Below, one piece after another: positions 17,517 to 28,349 of a DNA stretch of 64,000 nucleotides (its first letter is position 1; each line of letters opens with the position of its first letter). Both the position numbers and the translations under genes were made by a program. The stretch is from assembly GCA_903927005.1 (NCBI GenBank), contig CAIYLH010000097.1, forward strand, positions 1 through 64,000, given 5' to 3'. Source of the stretch: an uncultured Pseudomonadota bacterium (GTDB lineage Bacteria > Pseudomonadota > Gammaproteobacteria > Steroidobacterales > Steroidobacteraceae). Under the pieces are notes generated by a model. The model did no database searches and was not told where the DNA came from. It saw only the letters and a program-made list of their open reading frames with translations.

Positions 17517-18598
17517 AGCGACGCCTGCCCCCTTCACTCGCGACCGCTTCGCTGCTGCTGGCCTTGCTACTCGCCGCCTGCGGCAAGCCCGCGCCAACGG
17601 CGCCAACGAGCGCGGCGGCCCGACCGGTGCATGTCGCACCGGTCGGCATCGACACCCTCGCCGACAGCGTCCATGCCGTAGGCGTACTGACACCAAAGAG
17701 CGAGGTGCGCCTGTCGTTCAAGGTCGGTGGCGTCATCGACGTCCTGCGTGCCGAGGAAGGCGCACACGTACACACCGGTCAACTGCTCGCCGTGCTCAAG
17801 CAAGCCGAGATCGGTGCCGCAGTCGAGCAGGCTCGGCAAGGAGCCATCAAGGCTGCGCGCGACATGGCACGCGTGAAGTCTTTGCAGGCTGACGGCGTGG
17901 CGACAATGGAACAGTTGGAGGACGCCACGACCGCCGCAGCGGTCAGCGCGGCGGCGTTGCAGGCTGCGGAATTCAACGCGCGCTACACGCGCATCCTCGC
18001 GCCTGGCGATGGCGTCGTCCTGCGAAAGCTGGCCGAAGTCGGCGAAATGGTGCAGTCGGGACAACCGATAGTCGTGGTCGGAGGTGCGCAGCGCGGCTGG
18101 ATCGTGCGCATCGCGCTCGCCGATCGCGACGTTGTTCGCGTCCATCACGGCGACCCCGCACGCGTGAGCTTCGACGCCTGGCCGGGCCGGCTGTTTGCAG
18201 GCAAAGTCGCGAACATCTCCTCCAGCGCCGATCCTGCCACCGGCACGTTCGTCGTCGAGGTTGCGGTAACGCCCAGCGAGGCGGGATTTGTGCAGGGCCT
18301 GATCGCCAAGGTGACGCTGAACCCATCGACTGGCGCGGCAACCGCGGTGGTGCCCGTACAGGCGCTGGTCGAGGCCAGCGACAACGAGGCGAGCGTGTTC
18401 GTGCTGGCCGCCGACGGCCGAACCGTGCGCAGGCTGAGCATCCGCATTGGTCGCATGAGTGACGGCGCAGTCGAGGTGCTGGGGGGACTCGCCCCAGGCG
18501 CGTTGCTCGTGATCGATGGCAGCGCTTTTCTTGAGGATGGACAGGTCGTTCGGGTCGCGACGCGGGCAACGGCCACTGGCGCGCGGACGCGCACATGA
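17513..18598 (+). CDS. RND efflux periplasmic adaptor subunit (MFP), lipoprotein
   Basis: Lipobox LLLAAC; LSFKVGGVIDVLRAEEGAHVHTGQLLAVL; ATGA overlap with the upstream gene. Confidence 0.93.
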   Translation: MKRRLPPSLATASLLLALLLAACGKPAPTAPTSAAARPVHVAPVGIDTLADSVHAVGVLTPKSEVRLSFKVGGVIDVLRAEEGAHVHTGQLLAVLKQAEIGAAVEQARQGAIKAARDMARVKSLQADGVATMEQLEDATTAAAVSAAALQAAEFNARYTRILAPGDGVVLRKLAEVGEMVQSGQPIVVVGGAQRGWIVRIALADRDVVRVHHGDPARVSFDAWPGRLFAGKVANISSSADPATGTFVVEVAVTPSEAGFVQGLIAKVTLNPSTGAATAVVPVQALVEASDNEASVFVLAADGRTVRRLSIRIGRMSDGAVEVLGGLAPGALLVIDGSAFLEDGQVVRVATRATATGARTRT

Positions 18599-21500
18599 GC
18601 ATTTGGGCGTTCGCAGTCCGGCGCTGGCAGTTCACTCTGGTGCTGTTCACGCTGTTGATCGCGCTGGGTATCGCAAGCCTGCTGAACATCCCCCGCTCGG
18701 AGGATCCGACCTTTCCATTCCCAGCCACGACCATCACGGTCGTCTGGCCAGGCGCCGACCCGAGCGACATGGAGCGCACGGTGGTCAAGCCGCTCGAGGA
18801 CGCCATCAACTCGCTCGAGAACGTCAAGAAGATCCAAAGTTCGGCGTTTGACAGCCTGGCTGTCGTGCACGTCGAGTTCTTCTACGGCTCGGACCCGGAG
18901 AAGAAGCAGGACGAGGTCATACGCGAGTTCAACCGGATCCGACCGACACTACCGGCGGGCATCGCGAAAATCGACATCGTCAAGAACAACCCGGGGCTGG
19001 TAAACATCGTGCAGATGGCGCTGGTCAGCGACACGGCCAGCTACCGCGAACTGAAGGAGCACGCCGAGGCGCTACGCGATCTGATCGAGACCGTACCAGG
19101 CGTGCGGACCTCGCAAACGTGGGCCTATCCTGACCCGGAGGTGCGCGTCGCCATCGACCTGCAACGACTCGCACATGCGGGGGTGTCGCTTGGCCAGGTA
19201 GCGCAGGCGATCCAGGGACAGAGCGCGAGCATCCCGGGCGGCTCGGTGGACGTGGGACTGCGCCGTTACAACCTGCATACGTCCGGCAGCTACGCGTCGC
19301 TGGAGGAGATCTCCAATACCGTGATCGGCGGGGCCGTCGGTCGCATCGTGAGGGTCCGCGACGTCGCGGAAGTATCCTGGCAGACCGCGGAACACGCCTA
19401 CACCGGGCGGCTCAATGGCCACCGCGCCGTGTTCGTAACCGCGAACCAGAAGGACGCAACCAACATATTCAAGGTGCGTGACGGCATCTACGGCAAGCTG
19501 CCGGCGTTCGAACGAACGCTGCCTGCGGATATCCGCCTGGACCGCGGCTTTGACCAGTCGAAGAACGTCAAGAACCGGCTCGATCGGCTGGGCACCGACT
19601 TTGCGATCGCCGTTGGCCTCGTGCTGCTGACGCTACTGCCGCTGGGACTGCGTGCCGCGGGAGTGGTCATGATCTCAGTGCCGCTGTCGCTGGCGATCGG
19701 TCTTGCGCTGCTGTACCTGACGGGCTTTGGTCTCAACCAGCTGTCAATCGCGGGCTTCGTGCTGTCACTCGGACTGCTGGTGGACGATTCGATCGTCGTC
19801 GTCGAAAACATCACCCGCCACATTCGTGAGGGATATACGCGCACGCAGGCCGCCATCAAGGCCACCGACCAGATCTATCTGGCGGTACTAGGCTGCACGG
19901 CCACGCTGCTGCTGGCATTCCTGCCACTGTTGTTCCTGCCGGAGGGCGCCGGCCAGTTCATCCGCTCGCTGCCTGCGGCAATTCTGTTCACGGTCATCGC
20001 GTCGCTATTCGTGGCGCTGACCGTGGTGCCGTTCCTTGCCAGCCGGCTGCTGCGTAACGGCCAGGCAACCCCCGCGACATCGGGCCCGCTGGGTTGGATA
20101 CACCGCTTCGACAGACTCGCCGACCGACTGCTGGAACGAATCATGGGGGCGATCCACGCGATCTACGGCCCTGCGCTGCGCTGGACGCTCGGCCACCCCT
20201 GGAAGACTCTGGCAGCATCCGGGCTGCTATTCGTGTCCGGGGTGGCAACGGTACCGTTGATCGGCTTCAGCCTGTTCCCGCCCGCGGACGTGCCGCAGTT
20301 CATCGTCAAGGTTGAGGCCCCCAACGGCGCGAGCATTGCGGAGACTGAGCGCGCCCTGAAAGTGGTCGAGGATGAACTGGGCCGTCACCGCGAGATACGC
20401 CGCTGGTTCACGCACGTCGGCCACGGCACGCCGTTCGTCTACTACAACGTCTTCCCGGTAGGGCGCAGCGCCAACGTCGGGGAGGTGTATGTAGAGCTGG
20501 ATGCCTTCGACGCCGCGCGCACCCCGCGCCTCTTCGAGGAACTTCGCGCACGGTTTAGTGAATACGCGGCGGCGGAAATCACCGTCAAGCAGTTCCAGCA
20601 GGGACCCCCCATCGACAATCCGGTCGCGATTCGGGTGGTCGGCCCGGAGGTCGACGAGCTGCGCACGCTCGCCGGCAATGTCGAACAGGTGCTACGCGCA
20701 ACACCTGGCACACGCGACATCAAGAACCCGTCGCGACTGCTACGCACGGACCTCAACCTGGGCATCGACACCGAGAAGGCGGGCCTGCTTGGCGTCTCGG
20801 CCCTGGAGGTCAACCGCACCGTACGGCTTGCGGTGGCGGGCCTTGCTGCAGGCCAGTTCCGCGCAAAAAATGGCGACGAATACGACATTACGCTGCGTCT
20901 GCCGATGAATGAGCGGCAGACGCTGGACGCGCTGGATCGCATTGAAGTGGCATCGGTGACTGGCCGGCAGGTGCCGCTGCGCGAGATCGCTCGGCCGCAC
21001 TTCGAAGCCAAGGCGAACTCAATCACGCGCCATAACCGCGAGCGCGAGGTCACGGTCTCGAGCGAAGTCCGCCCTGGATACAACACCGGCAAGGTGACCG
21101 CCGAGCTGCTAAAGCGCCTGCGCAAGGTGGACTTCCCGCCGGGCTATCGTTACGTAGTGGCAGGCGAGGTCGAAGCACAAGCGGAAAGCTTTGGTGGGTT
21201 GCTGCCGGCGGTACTGGTCGCGGTGTTCGGCATCCTGGCGGTGCTGGTGCTGGAGTTCGGCAGCTTCCGCTCGACGCTGATCGTGGCAACGGTTATCCCG
21301 CTGGGGGTCACCGGTGCGCTGCTGGCGCTGCTGGTGACCGGTTATACGCTGTCGTTCACCTCGATCATCGGCATGATCGCGCTGATCGGCATTGAGATCA
21401 AAAACTCGATTCTGCTGGTCGACTTCACCAACCAGTTGCGCGCCCAAGGCAGGCCGCTGCTGGAAGCGATCGAGCGTGCGGGCGAGGTTCGCTTCCTGCC

Positions 21501-21699
21501 CATCCTGCTCACTTCCGCGACCGCGATCGGTGGGCTGTTGCCCCTCGCCGTCCAGGGCTCTGGCCTGTACTCGCCGCTCGCGGTAACGATCATCGGTGGG
21601 CTGATTTCCTCCACGCTGCTGGCGCGTTTGGTCACGCCGGTGATGTACAAACTGCTGCCACCGGCGGTCGAGGTAGAGGCTACGGTGGCTAGCGGCTGA
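18595..21699 (+). CDS. RND family efflux transporter permease
   Basis: ~1034 aa; IPRSEDPTFPFPATTITVVWPGADPSDMERTVVKPLED, GLLVDDSIVVVENI; ATGA overlap with the adaptor gene. Confidence 0.95.
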   Translation: MSIWAFAVRRWQFTLVLFTLLIALGIASLLNIPRSEDPTFPFPATTITVVWPGADPSDMERTVVKPLEDAINSLENVKKIQSSAFDSLAVVHVEFFYGSDPEKKQDEVIREFNRIRPTLPAGIAKIDIVKNNPGLVNIVQMALVSDTASYRELKEHAEALRDLIETVPGVRTSQTWAYPDPEVRVAIDLQRLAHAGVSLGQVAQAIQGQSASIPGGSVDVGLRRYNLHTSGSYASLEEISNTVIGGAVGRIVRVRDVAEVSWQTAEHAYTGRLNGHRAVFVTANQKDATNIFKVRDGIYGKLPAFERTLPADIRLDRGFDQSKNVKNRLDRLGTDFAIAVGLVLLTLLPLGLRAAGVVMISVPLSLAIGLALLYLTGFGLNQLSIAGFVLSLGLLVDDSIVVVENITRHIREGYTRTQAAIKATDQIYLAVLGCTATLLLAFLPLLFLPEGAGQFIRSLPAAILFTVIASLFVALTVVPFLASRLLRNGQATPATSGPLGWIHRFDRLADRLLERIMGAIHAIYGPALRWTLGHPWKTLAASGLLFVSGVATVPLIGFSLFPPADVPQFIVKVEAPNGASIAETERALKVVEDELGRHREIRRWFTHVGHGTPFVYYNVFPVGRSANVGEVYVELDAFDAARTPRLFEELRARFSEYAAAEITVKQFQQGPPIDNPVAIRVVGPEVDELRTLAGNVEQVLRATPGTRDIKNPSRLLRTDLNLGIDTEKAGLLGVSALEVNRTVRLAVAGLAAGQFRAKNGDEYDITLRLPMNERQTLDALDRIEVASVTGRQVPLREIARPHFEAKANSITRHNREREVTVSSEVRPGYNTGKVTAELLKRLRKVDFPPGYRYVVAGEVEAQAESFGGLLPAVLVAVFGILAVLVLEFGSFRSTLIVATVIPLGVTGALLALLVTGYTLSFTSIIGMIALIGIEIKNSILLVDFTNQLRAQGRPLLEAIERAGEVRFLPILLTSATAIGGLLPLAVQGSGLYSPLAVTIIGGLISSTLLARLVTPVMYKLLPPAVEVEATVASG

Positions 21700-21788
21700 C
21701 GTCCGGGCGCCGGTGAGCGCGGCAAACCGCGCTTGCAGGACCCGGCAGGGCATCGCAGACTGCGCCCGCCCGCCACCTACGCTGCACC

Positions 21789-22289
21789 GTGTCACACCCG
21801 CCCCACCATCTTCCGCGTTCGCTGCTTGTCCTGCGCCTGATCGCGGGCTTCAAGATGCTCAAGGCGACGTTTGTCATCGCCATCGGGCTCGGCCTGCTGT
21901 CTTTCTACGAGCCGGACTTTCTCGCTAGCCTCTACAGACTGGCCGACGAGCTGCCTTATCGCGTCGAACAACACATGTTGCGCGAGGTGATCAGCTTTCT
22001 CAGTGGGCTTAGCCCTTCGCGGATCCAGCTACTTGCGACCGCAACGTTCCTGTACGCCACCTTGTTCGTGGTGGAAGGGATCGGCCTGTGGCGCGGCCGT
22101 TACTGGGCGGAGTGGTTGACGGTGATCGCGACAAGCTCGCTGATTCCATTCGAGATTTTTGAGCTTTCAGTGCATCCGAGCTGGAACAAGGTGCTGGTCA
22201 TCCTCGCTAACGTCGCGATTCTCGGCTATCTCGTCTGGCGGGTCAGGCGCGAGTACCTGCTGCGGCGTGAGCACGTCCTCGACGGCTGA
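21789..22289 (+). CDS. DUF2127-like membrane protein
   Basis: LLVLRLIAGFKMLKATFVIAIGLGLL...FVVEGIGLWRGRYWAEWLTVIATSSLIPFEIFEL. Confidence 0.8.
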   Translation: MSHPPHHLPRSLLVLRLIAGFKMLKATFVIAIGLGLLSFYEPDFLASLYRLADELPYRVEQHMLREVISFLSGLSPSRIQLLATATFLYATLFVVEGIGLWRGRYWAEWLTVIATSSLIPFEIFELSVHPSWNKVLVILANVAILGYLVWRVRREYLLRREHVLDG

Positions 22290-22364
22290 GCCTGCCGCTG
22301 GCGCCGCTGGCCACGCCGGACTACGCTGCCCCTCCCGTCGCGCCAAACGGAAGGAGACCCCAAC

Positions 22365-22883
22365 ATGCGCCAGACCCTGTTCGCCGTTGCCTTCGCCAGC
22401 TGCACGCTGGCCGGCTGCGTCACGCTACCCCCTGAGCCCACCGCGAGCTCGACCCTGGAATCACGTTCCGCCAGCAACGTCGTCGGTCACGTCGCGCTCA
22501 CCGAGCACAAGAGCGTCGTGCACGCCCGGGTCGACCTGCAGGGTCTGGCCCCAGGTTCAGAGCACGGCTTTCACATCCACGACAAGGGCGACTGCTCGGC
22601 TCCCGATGCAAGCAGTGCCGGCGGTCATTTCAACCCCGCCGGCGTTGCGCACGGTCGGGCCGGCAGCGCGCCGCACCACGCCGGGGACGCGGGCAGTGTG
22701 CTCGCCAATGCCAAGGGCGAGGTGCACACCGAGTTGCTGCTTGACGGCGTGACACTTGCGAGTGGACCGTTATCCATCGTCGGTCGCAGCCTCGTCGTGC
22801 ATCGCGACCGGGACGACTACAGCTCGCAGCCAGCCGGCAATGCCGGCCCACGCGTGGCCTGCGGCGTTATCGTCGCGCCGTGA
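22365..22883 (+). CDS. sodC: Cu/Zn superoxide dismutase, lipoprotein
   Basis: Lipobox LAGC; GFHIHDKGDCS, GGHFNP, HHAGDAG, LVVHRDRDDY, GPRVACG retain metal and catalytic ligands. Confidence 0.95.
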   Translation: MRQTLFAVAFASCTLAGCVTLPPEPTASSTLESRSASNVVGHVALTEHKSVVHARVDLQGLAPGSEHGFHIHDKGDCSAPDASSAGGHFNPAGVAHGRAGSAPHHAGDAGSVLANAKGEVHTELLLDGVTLASGPLSIVGRSLVVHRDRDDYSSQPAGNAGPRVACGVIVAP

Positions 22884-23775
22884 ACCACGCGTAGCCACGA
22901 TTAGCGACCAGCACGCCGATGCTGACCGCCGCGAGCCCTGTCGCGGTGGTCGCGTCGATCGTGTCGCCGAGAATCAGCCAGCCGGTGAACGCGACCAGCA
23001 CCGGCGACAGCGGCGTGAAACTGGCGGCCCCCGCGGCACCTAGACGCTCGATCGCGAAAGTGAATGCCACCAGCGCGAGGATGCCGGTCAGAACGCCCTG
23101 ATAGATGACCTGTAACGCTATGTCGTGGACGGGCACGAGCGCCAGGCGCTGCAACCCGCCGGTCGCAAAGTACAGTGGCAGGTACAGCGCCGCGTTGACG
23201 ACCGAAATCACCGCCGTGGTGACCACCGGACGCAGCCGCAACGTGCGCGCGGCGACCGAGAAGCTGGCCCATGCCAGCGCCGCACACAGGATCAGCAGAA
23301 AGCCACCTGCGCGCGCACCGCCCGCATACAGTTCGCGCAGCACCACCAGCGCGATACCCGCCACGGTGATGGATATTCCCGCCACCTGCACTCGGCTGGG
23401 TCGCTCGCCCAGCAGCAGCGCTGCAATCAGGACAGTGAAGACGCCGGCGGCGCCAGGTCCGAGCACGCCGCCCTGGCCGGAGTTGGCCATGCGCAGGCCC
23501 GTTGCAAACACGAAAAAGTAGGGCACGCCGGCGCCGAGGATCATCGCCGCGAGCACGAAGACGCGACGCCACGGCACCTCGCGCGCGCGAATCAGCAGCA
23601 GCGGCAGCAGCAGCAGGCCCGAGGTGCCATAACGCAGCGCGGCAACGTCGCCCGGCGTCAGGCGAGTCACCACTCCAAGTCGCGTCACCGGAATCCAGCC
23701 CGCCCAGATCGTTACCGCGAACAGCGCGGCAGCGACGCCCGCCAGCCGGCCGTGGGATTGCGTCGATGCAGACAT
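22867..23775 (-). CDS. EamA/DMT-superfamily transporter
   Basis: Two EamA-like repeats (FAVTIWAGWIPVTRLGV...; LLILCAALAWASFSVAARTL...GWLILGDTID). Confidence 0.9.
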   Translation of the reverse strand: MSASTQSHGRLAGVAAALFAVTIWAGWIPVTRLGVVTRLTPGDVAALRYGTSGLLLLPLLLIRAREVPWRRVFVLAAMILGAGVPYFFVFATGLRMANSGQGGVLGPGAAGVFTVLIAALLLGERPSRVQVAGISITVAGIALVVLRELYAGGARAGGFLLILCAALAWASFSVAARTLRLRPVVTTAVISVVNAALYLPLYFATGGLQRLALVPVHDIALQVIYQGVLTGILALVAFTFAIERLGAAGAASFTPLSPVLVAFTGWLILGDTIDATTATGLAAVSIGVLVANRGYAWFTARR

Positions 23776-23800
23776 GCGCAATCGGCGCGCGCGACGCGCG

Positions 23801-24244
23801 TCAGACGCCGGTCGGGAGGGTTGCCGCAGCGATGCGATCAACCGCCCACTGCAGCACGTGCTGCAACCTCGGCACTGTCAGCGCCAGCGCAGTGTCGAGC
23901 GAGACCCAGCGAAATTCATGGTGCTCGGCACGGCCCAGCGTGGGGTTGATCGGCAGCGAGACCGCCCCGCCAACCGAGCGCGCTACATAAAAGCGCACGA
24001 CCTTACCGCCGGCATACGGCTCCGTCTCGATCGACTCATCGCCCCACGCGAAATCCAGATCCAGCAGGGCAGTCTCTTCACGGACCTCGCGAATCGCCGC
24101 CTCCAGCGGCGTCTCGCCGGCCTCGAGCCGGCCCTTGGGCAGATCCCAGTTGCGATACGCGCGCAGCAGCAGGAAGCGCATCCCTTCTTGGGTGTCGCGA
24201 ACCACTACCACTCCAGCTGCACGCTTCACGCCCCGACTACGCAT
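23801..24244 (-). CDS. NUDIX hydrolase
   Basis: Nudix box GRLEAGETPLEAAIREVREETAL. Confidence 0.92.
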   Translation of the reverse strand: MRSRGVKRAAGVVVVRDTQEGMRFLLLRAYRNWDLPKGRLEAGETPLEAAIREVREETALLDLDFAWGDESIETEPYAGGKVVRFYVARSVGGAVSLPINPTLGRAEHHEFRWVSLDTALALTVPRLQHVLQWAVDRIAAATLPTGV

Positions 24245-24372
24245 CGTTGAAGTATAGAACGGCGCCGGCAGCGCTGCTGTGGTGCAGTCGATCAGGGCGT
24301 CTCTGGCGATAGGCAGAAACAATCACTTCCCGACGTCTGATAGTATTCTCCCATGCTCAAAGAGGCTCGGCC

Positions 24373-25269
24373 ATGAACCTGCGAGACCTGCGTTATCTGG
24401 TCGCCCTGGCCGATACCCGCCACTTCGGACGGGCCGCCGAGCGCTGCAACGTGACCCAGCCGACGCTGTCGGCGCAGCTGAAGAAACTCGAAGAATTCCT
24501 TGGGGTCACGCTGGTCGAACGGCAGCCACGCAACGTCGCGCTGACGGACGTGGGCGGACGCATCGTCGCGCGAGCACGCCACGTACTGCAGGACAGCGAC
24601 GATATCGTTGCGATGGCGCGCGCCGCGCGCGACCCGCTGGCAGGCACTCTGAGGATTGCGTTCATTCCGACACTGGGCCCTTACCTGCTGCCGCTCATCA
24701 CGCCCGTGCTACGCAAGCGACTGCCGAAATTGCAGTTAATGCTTTACGAATACCAGACCGGCCCGCTGCTGGAACACCTGCGCGCAGGTGACATCGACCT
24801 GGGCGTGCTCGCCCTCGGCGTGGACACCGAAGGCCTCGAGACCCGTGCGCTCGCCGACGAGGCGTTCACCGTTGCGATGCCCAGCAACCATGCGCTGGCG
24901 AAGAAGGCGGTCGTGCGCACCGAGGACCTCAGCGACGAGACGCTGCTGCTGCTCGAGGACGGCCACTGCCTGCGCGACCAGGCCCTCGATGTCTGCAGAC
25001 GCGTCCCGGTCCGCGAGGCCGAAGACTTCCGCGCGACCAGTCTGGAAACGCTGCGGCAGATGGTCGCCGCCGGCTACGGCATCACGCTGCTGCCGGAGCT
25101 GGCGACCCGCGGTCCGTTCGCGAACGCGCGCAACATGGTCGTGCGGCCTTTCGCCAAACCGGTACCGCACCGCACCATCGGCAGCGTCTGGCGCAAGAGC
25201 AGCACGCGCGGCACGGCCATTGACTCGATTTGCGAGGCGATTGCAGGCGTGCTCGCGGATCGCGATTGA
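24373..25269 (+). CDS. oxyR: LysR-family hydrogen-peroxide regulator, OxyR-like
   Basis: LysR HTH plus LLLLEDGHCLRDQALDVC, the two redox Cys at OxyR-like spacing. Confidence 0.88.
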   Translation: MNLRDLRYLVALADTRHFGRAAERCNVTQPTLSAQLKKLEEFLGVTLVERQPRNVALTDVGGRIVARARHVLQDSDDIVAMARAARDPLAGTLRIAFIPTLGPYLLPLITPVLRKRLPKLQLMLYEYQTGPLLEHLRAGDIDLGVLALGVDTEGLETRALADEAFTVAMPSNHALAKKAVVRTEDLSDETLLLLEDGHCLRDQALDVCRRVPVREAEDFRATSLETLRQMVAAGYGITLLPELATRGPFANARNMVVRPFAKPVPHRTIGSVWRKSSTRGTAIDSICEAIAGVLADRD

Positions 25270-25345
25270 GCGCCCGACGCCAGTCCCTACCGAACGCCGC
25301 GAACGCCCCCGAGGGCGTCGTCGGCCGTCCCGCCAGGAGCGATCG

Positions 25346-27505
25346 ATGCCCCGTCACTTGCTGCATATTCTGCTGCTGCTCAGTGCGAGCTTCATGAGCG
25401 ACAGCGCGCTGATCGCCGGCGAAGCGCCTGGGCTTAGCTACCCACCGGCGCCGCGCGGCGACGTGGTCGAGGACTACCACGGCACACAGGTCGCAGACCC
25501 CTATCGCTGGCTCGAGGACCTGGACAGCGTTGCGACCCGCAACTGGCTTGCAGCACAGGCCTCTCTCAGCGACAGCTACCTTGCGGCGCGTTCAAGCCGG
25601 GCCGCGCTCCGCGAACGGCTCGCGCAGCTGTATGACCACGAGGTCTTCGGCACGCCGTTCAGCGCGGGCGGACGCACGTTCTACACCCACCGTCGTGGCC
25701 TGCAGAACCAGCCCGTACTACTGATGGAGAGGAGCGCAGGGGCGCCGCCTTCTGTCGCGCTGGATGCAAACACGCTCTCCGCCGACGGCAGCCTGGCGGT
25801 AGTCGATCACGTCGTCAGCCCAAACGGACGCCTGCTCGCCTACGGAGTCTCGGTGTCCGGCTCCGACTGGACCGACTGGCGCCTGCGCGACCTGGATACC
25901 GGCCTCGACCTGCCGGACGTGCTGCGACACTCCAAGTACTACCGGCCCGTGTTCACGCGCGACTCGCGCGGGCTTTACTACGGCGCGTTTCCGGCGCCAG
26001 CGCCAGGCCAGGAACTCAGCGCCCAGGACATCGACCACGCCATCTGGTACCACGCTCTGGGTACGCCGCCGCAGGCAGACGTGCGACTGCTGCAGCTAGC
26101 CGGCCACCCCGACTGGCAGTACGAGCCTGCGCTGAGCGAGGACGGCCGCTGGCTCGTCGTCGCCGTCGGCGAGGGCCAGGTCGGCGACAAGAACCGCGAG
26201 GAACTCTACGCACTCGATTTATCCACACCAGGCAGCGCGCCGATCGCGCTGGCCAGCGGCTTCGACGCGGCCTATCTGGTCATCGGCAGCCACGCTGGGC
26301 TGCTGTACCTGCTCAGCTCGCTCGACGCCCCGCACGGCCGCGTCATCGCGGTGGATCTCGCCCGGCCCGCGCGCGAACATTGGCGCACCGTTGTGGCCGA
26401 GAGCCAGGATGCCATCGCATTCAAGGCCGGCCAGGTTGCGCTGGTGCATGGCCGACTGGTCGTGAACTCACTGCACCACGCGGCAAGCAGGCTGACAGTG
26501 CATTCGCTCGATGGACGCCACCACACGCCGATCGCCCTGCCCGGCGCCGGCACTGTCAGCGAACTGCGAGCTCATGCAACCGATAAGACGCTTTACTACA
26601 GCCACTCCAGCGTCATCGCGCCACCAACCGTCTACCGCTACGAATTTGAATCGGGTCACAGCAGCCTCTGGCGCGAACCTTCGGTAGCCTTCGATCGCAA
26701 CGCCTACGAGCAGAAGCAGGTCTTCTACAAAGGTCGCGACGGCACGCGCATCCCGATGCTCTTGGCCTACCGCAAGGGGTTGAAGCTGGACGGCAGAAAT
26801 CCGTTGCTGCTGTATGGCTACGGCGGATTCGCGATCCCCCAGCTGCCGGCGTTCGTGCCAGCCAGACTTGCGTGGCTGGAGATGGGCGGTATCTACGCGA
26901 TAGCCAACATCCGCGGCGGCGGCGAGTACGGCGAAGCCTGGCATCGCGCCGGCACGCTCGAGCACAAGCAGGTGGTTTTCGACGACTTCGCAGCAGCCGC
27001 CGAGTGGCTGATCGCAGAGCACTACACCTCGACGCCACGGCTCGCGATCTACGGCCGCTCCAACGGCGGGCTACTGATCGGTGCGAGTGTGACGCAGCGG
27101 CCGGAGCTGTTCGGCGCCGCCGTCGCCGGCGTCGGCGTGCTCGACATGCTGCGGTTCGATCGCTTTGGCCAAGGCGCCGGCTGGAGCGGTGATTACGGTT
27201 CGCCAGCGGATCCAGCGCAATTTGCGGCACTGTATGCGTACTCGCCCGTGCATCGTGTGCGACCCGGTACGCACTATCCGGCGACGCTGATCATCACCGG
27301 CGACCACGACACACGCGTGATGCCGATGCACTCCTTCAAGTTTGCGGCAGCGCTGCAGGCCGCGCAGGCGGGCCCGGCGCCGATCCTGCTGGACCTGGAG
27401 CGCTCCTCAGGGCACGGCGGCGGCACGACCACCAGTCAGGCAATCGAACAGAATGCCGACATCTACGCGTTCCTCGCCGACGCCCTGCAACTGCCAACGC
27501 GCTAG
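25346..27505 (+). CDS. Prolyl oligopeptidase family serine peptidase (S9)
   Basis: Start reassigned to ATG 25346 (MPRHLLHILLLLSASFM signal). YPPAPRGDVVEDYHGTQVADPYRWLED; GGGEYGEAWHRAG; IYGRSNGGLL; GDHDTRVMPMHSFKF. Confidence 0.93.
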   Translation: MPRHLLHILLLLSASFMSDSALIAGEAPGLSYPPAPRGDVVEDYHGTQVADPYRWLEDLDSVATRNWLAAQASLSDSYLAARSSRAALRERLAQLYDHEVFGTPFSAGGRTFYTHRRGLQNQPVLLMERSAGAPPSVALDANTLSADGSLAVVDHVVSPNGRLLAYGVSVSGSDWTDWRLRDLDTGLDLPDVLRHSKYYRPVFTRDSRGLYYGAFPAPAPGQELSAQDIDHAIWYHALGTPPQADVRLLQLAGHPDWQYEPALSEDGRWLVVAVGEGQVGDKNREELYALDLSTPGSAPIALASGFDAAYLVIGSHAGLLYLLSSLDAPHGRVIAVDLARPAREHWRTVVAESQDAIAFKAGQVALVHGRLVVNSLHHAASRLTVHSLDGRHHTPIALPGAGTVSELRAHATDKTLYYSHSSVIAPPTVYRYEFESGHSSLWREPSVAFDRNAYEQKQVFYKGRDGTRIPMLLAYRKGLKLDGRNPLLLYGYGGFAIPQLPAFVPARLAWLEMGGIYAIANIRGGGEYGEAWHRAGTLEHKQVVFDDFAAAAEWLIAEHYTSTPRLAIYGRSNGGLLIGASVTQRPELFGAAVAGVGVLDMLRFDRFGQGAGWSGDYGSPADPAQFAALYAYSPVHRVRPGTHYPATLIITGDHDTRVMPMHSFKFAAALQAAQAGPAPILLDLERSSGHGGGTTTSQAIEQNADIYAFLADALQLPTR

Positions 27506-27524
27506 GCAAGGCAGCTCAGCGCGG

Positions 27525-28238
27525 CTAATGCGGAACGCGCAGCTCCGGCGGCAAGCCGGCCGCGGCCGCGGCGTCCGCAAACACGATCGACGATTCGCGC
27601 GCGACGCGCCCCGCAGGCACCGAGGCATCGCCATCCCACAGCGCACGCAGGGCATCGACCTTGTCGGCGCCAGTCACTAGCCACAGGCGGTGACGGGCAG
27701 CGTTGAGCACTGGGAACGTCAGCGACATGCGTGGTACGCCCTGGTAGGGCCCTGAGACGCCGACATTCTGGTCGTGCACGTCCAGCAGCGCGTCACCCGG
27801 CACCAGCGAGGCGGTATGCGCATCCGCCCCCAGACCCAACTGCACCACATCGAGCACCGGCGGCGTACCTGCCATGCTCGCCAGCAACGCGGCGTAATCG
27901 GCGATAGCGGCAGCGATGGGCTCTCGCTCAACCGGCATCGGATGAAATTGGCTGGCCTGCAGCGCGTCTGGCGCGATCATCAGATCGGCAATCTGCCGCG
28001 CATTGCGGCGCTCGTCCGTCGCCGGCACCAGCCGCTCATCCACCTGAAACAACTGCACATCGTGCCAATGCACGCGTAGCCGGCGCAGATCATGCAGCAT
28101 GCGCCACGGCGTGCGCCCACCGGATAAGGCCACGAGGCAGCGCCCACGCAGCGAGCTCGCCCGGCTGATCTCGGCCCGTAGCCACTCCGCCGCGTGGGCT
28201 GCCGCCATCTCGGCGGTCTCGGATACCTGGATGCGCAA
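27525..28238 (-). CDS. pgl: 6-phosphogluconolactonase
   Basis: LVALSGGRTPWRMLHDL...VQLFQVDERLVPATDERRN...LGLGADAHTASLVPG. TTG start at 28238 proposed from the upstream AGGAG. Confidence 0.85.
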   Translation of the reverse strand: MRIQVSETAEMAAAHAAEWLRAEISRASSLRGRCLVALSGGRTPWRMLHDLRRLRVHWHDVQLFQVDERLVPATDERRNARQIADLMIAPDALQASQFHPMPVEREPIAAAIADYAALLASMAGTPPVLDVVQLGLGADAHTASLVPGDALLDVHDQNVGVSGPYQGVPRMSLTFPVLNAARHRLWLVTGADKVDALRALWDGDASVPAGRVARESSIVFADAAAAAGLPPELRVPH

Positions 28239-28349
28239 AGTCGACTCCTGCTCTAACTTCGATCTGGCCCCGACGGGGCCGGCACATTTTGACCGTTCAT
28301 GCACAGACTGCAATGCTATTGCGGGGCCACTGCCCCGAGGGGGCCACCC

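Noticed and set aside
23125-23949. 274-aa plus-strand ORF opposite the EamA and NUDIX genes
   Set aside because: Low-complexity Arg/Gln/His-rich translation typical of antisense frames; the opposite strand encodes recognisable proteins.
24788-25345. N-terminal extension of the S9 peptidase ORF as given in the track
   Set aside because: It overlaps oxyR in another frame; ATG 25346 gives a signal peptide and normal S9 start.
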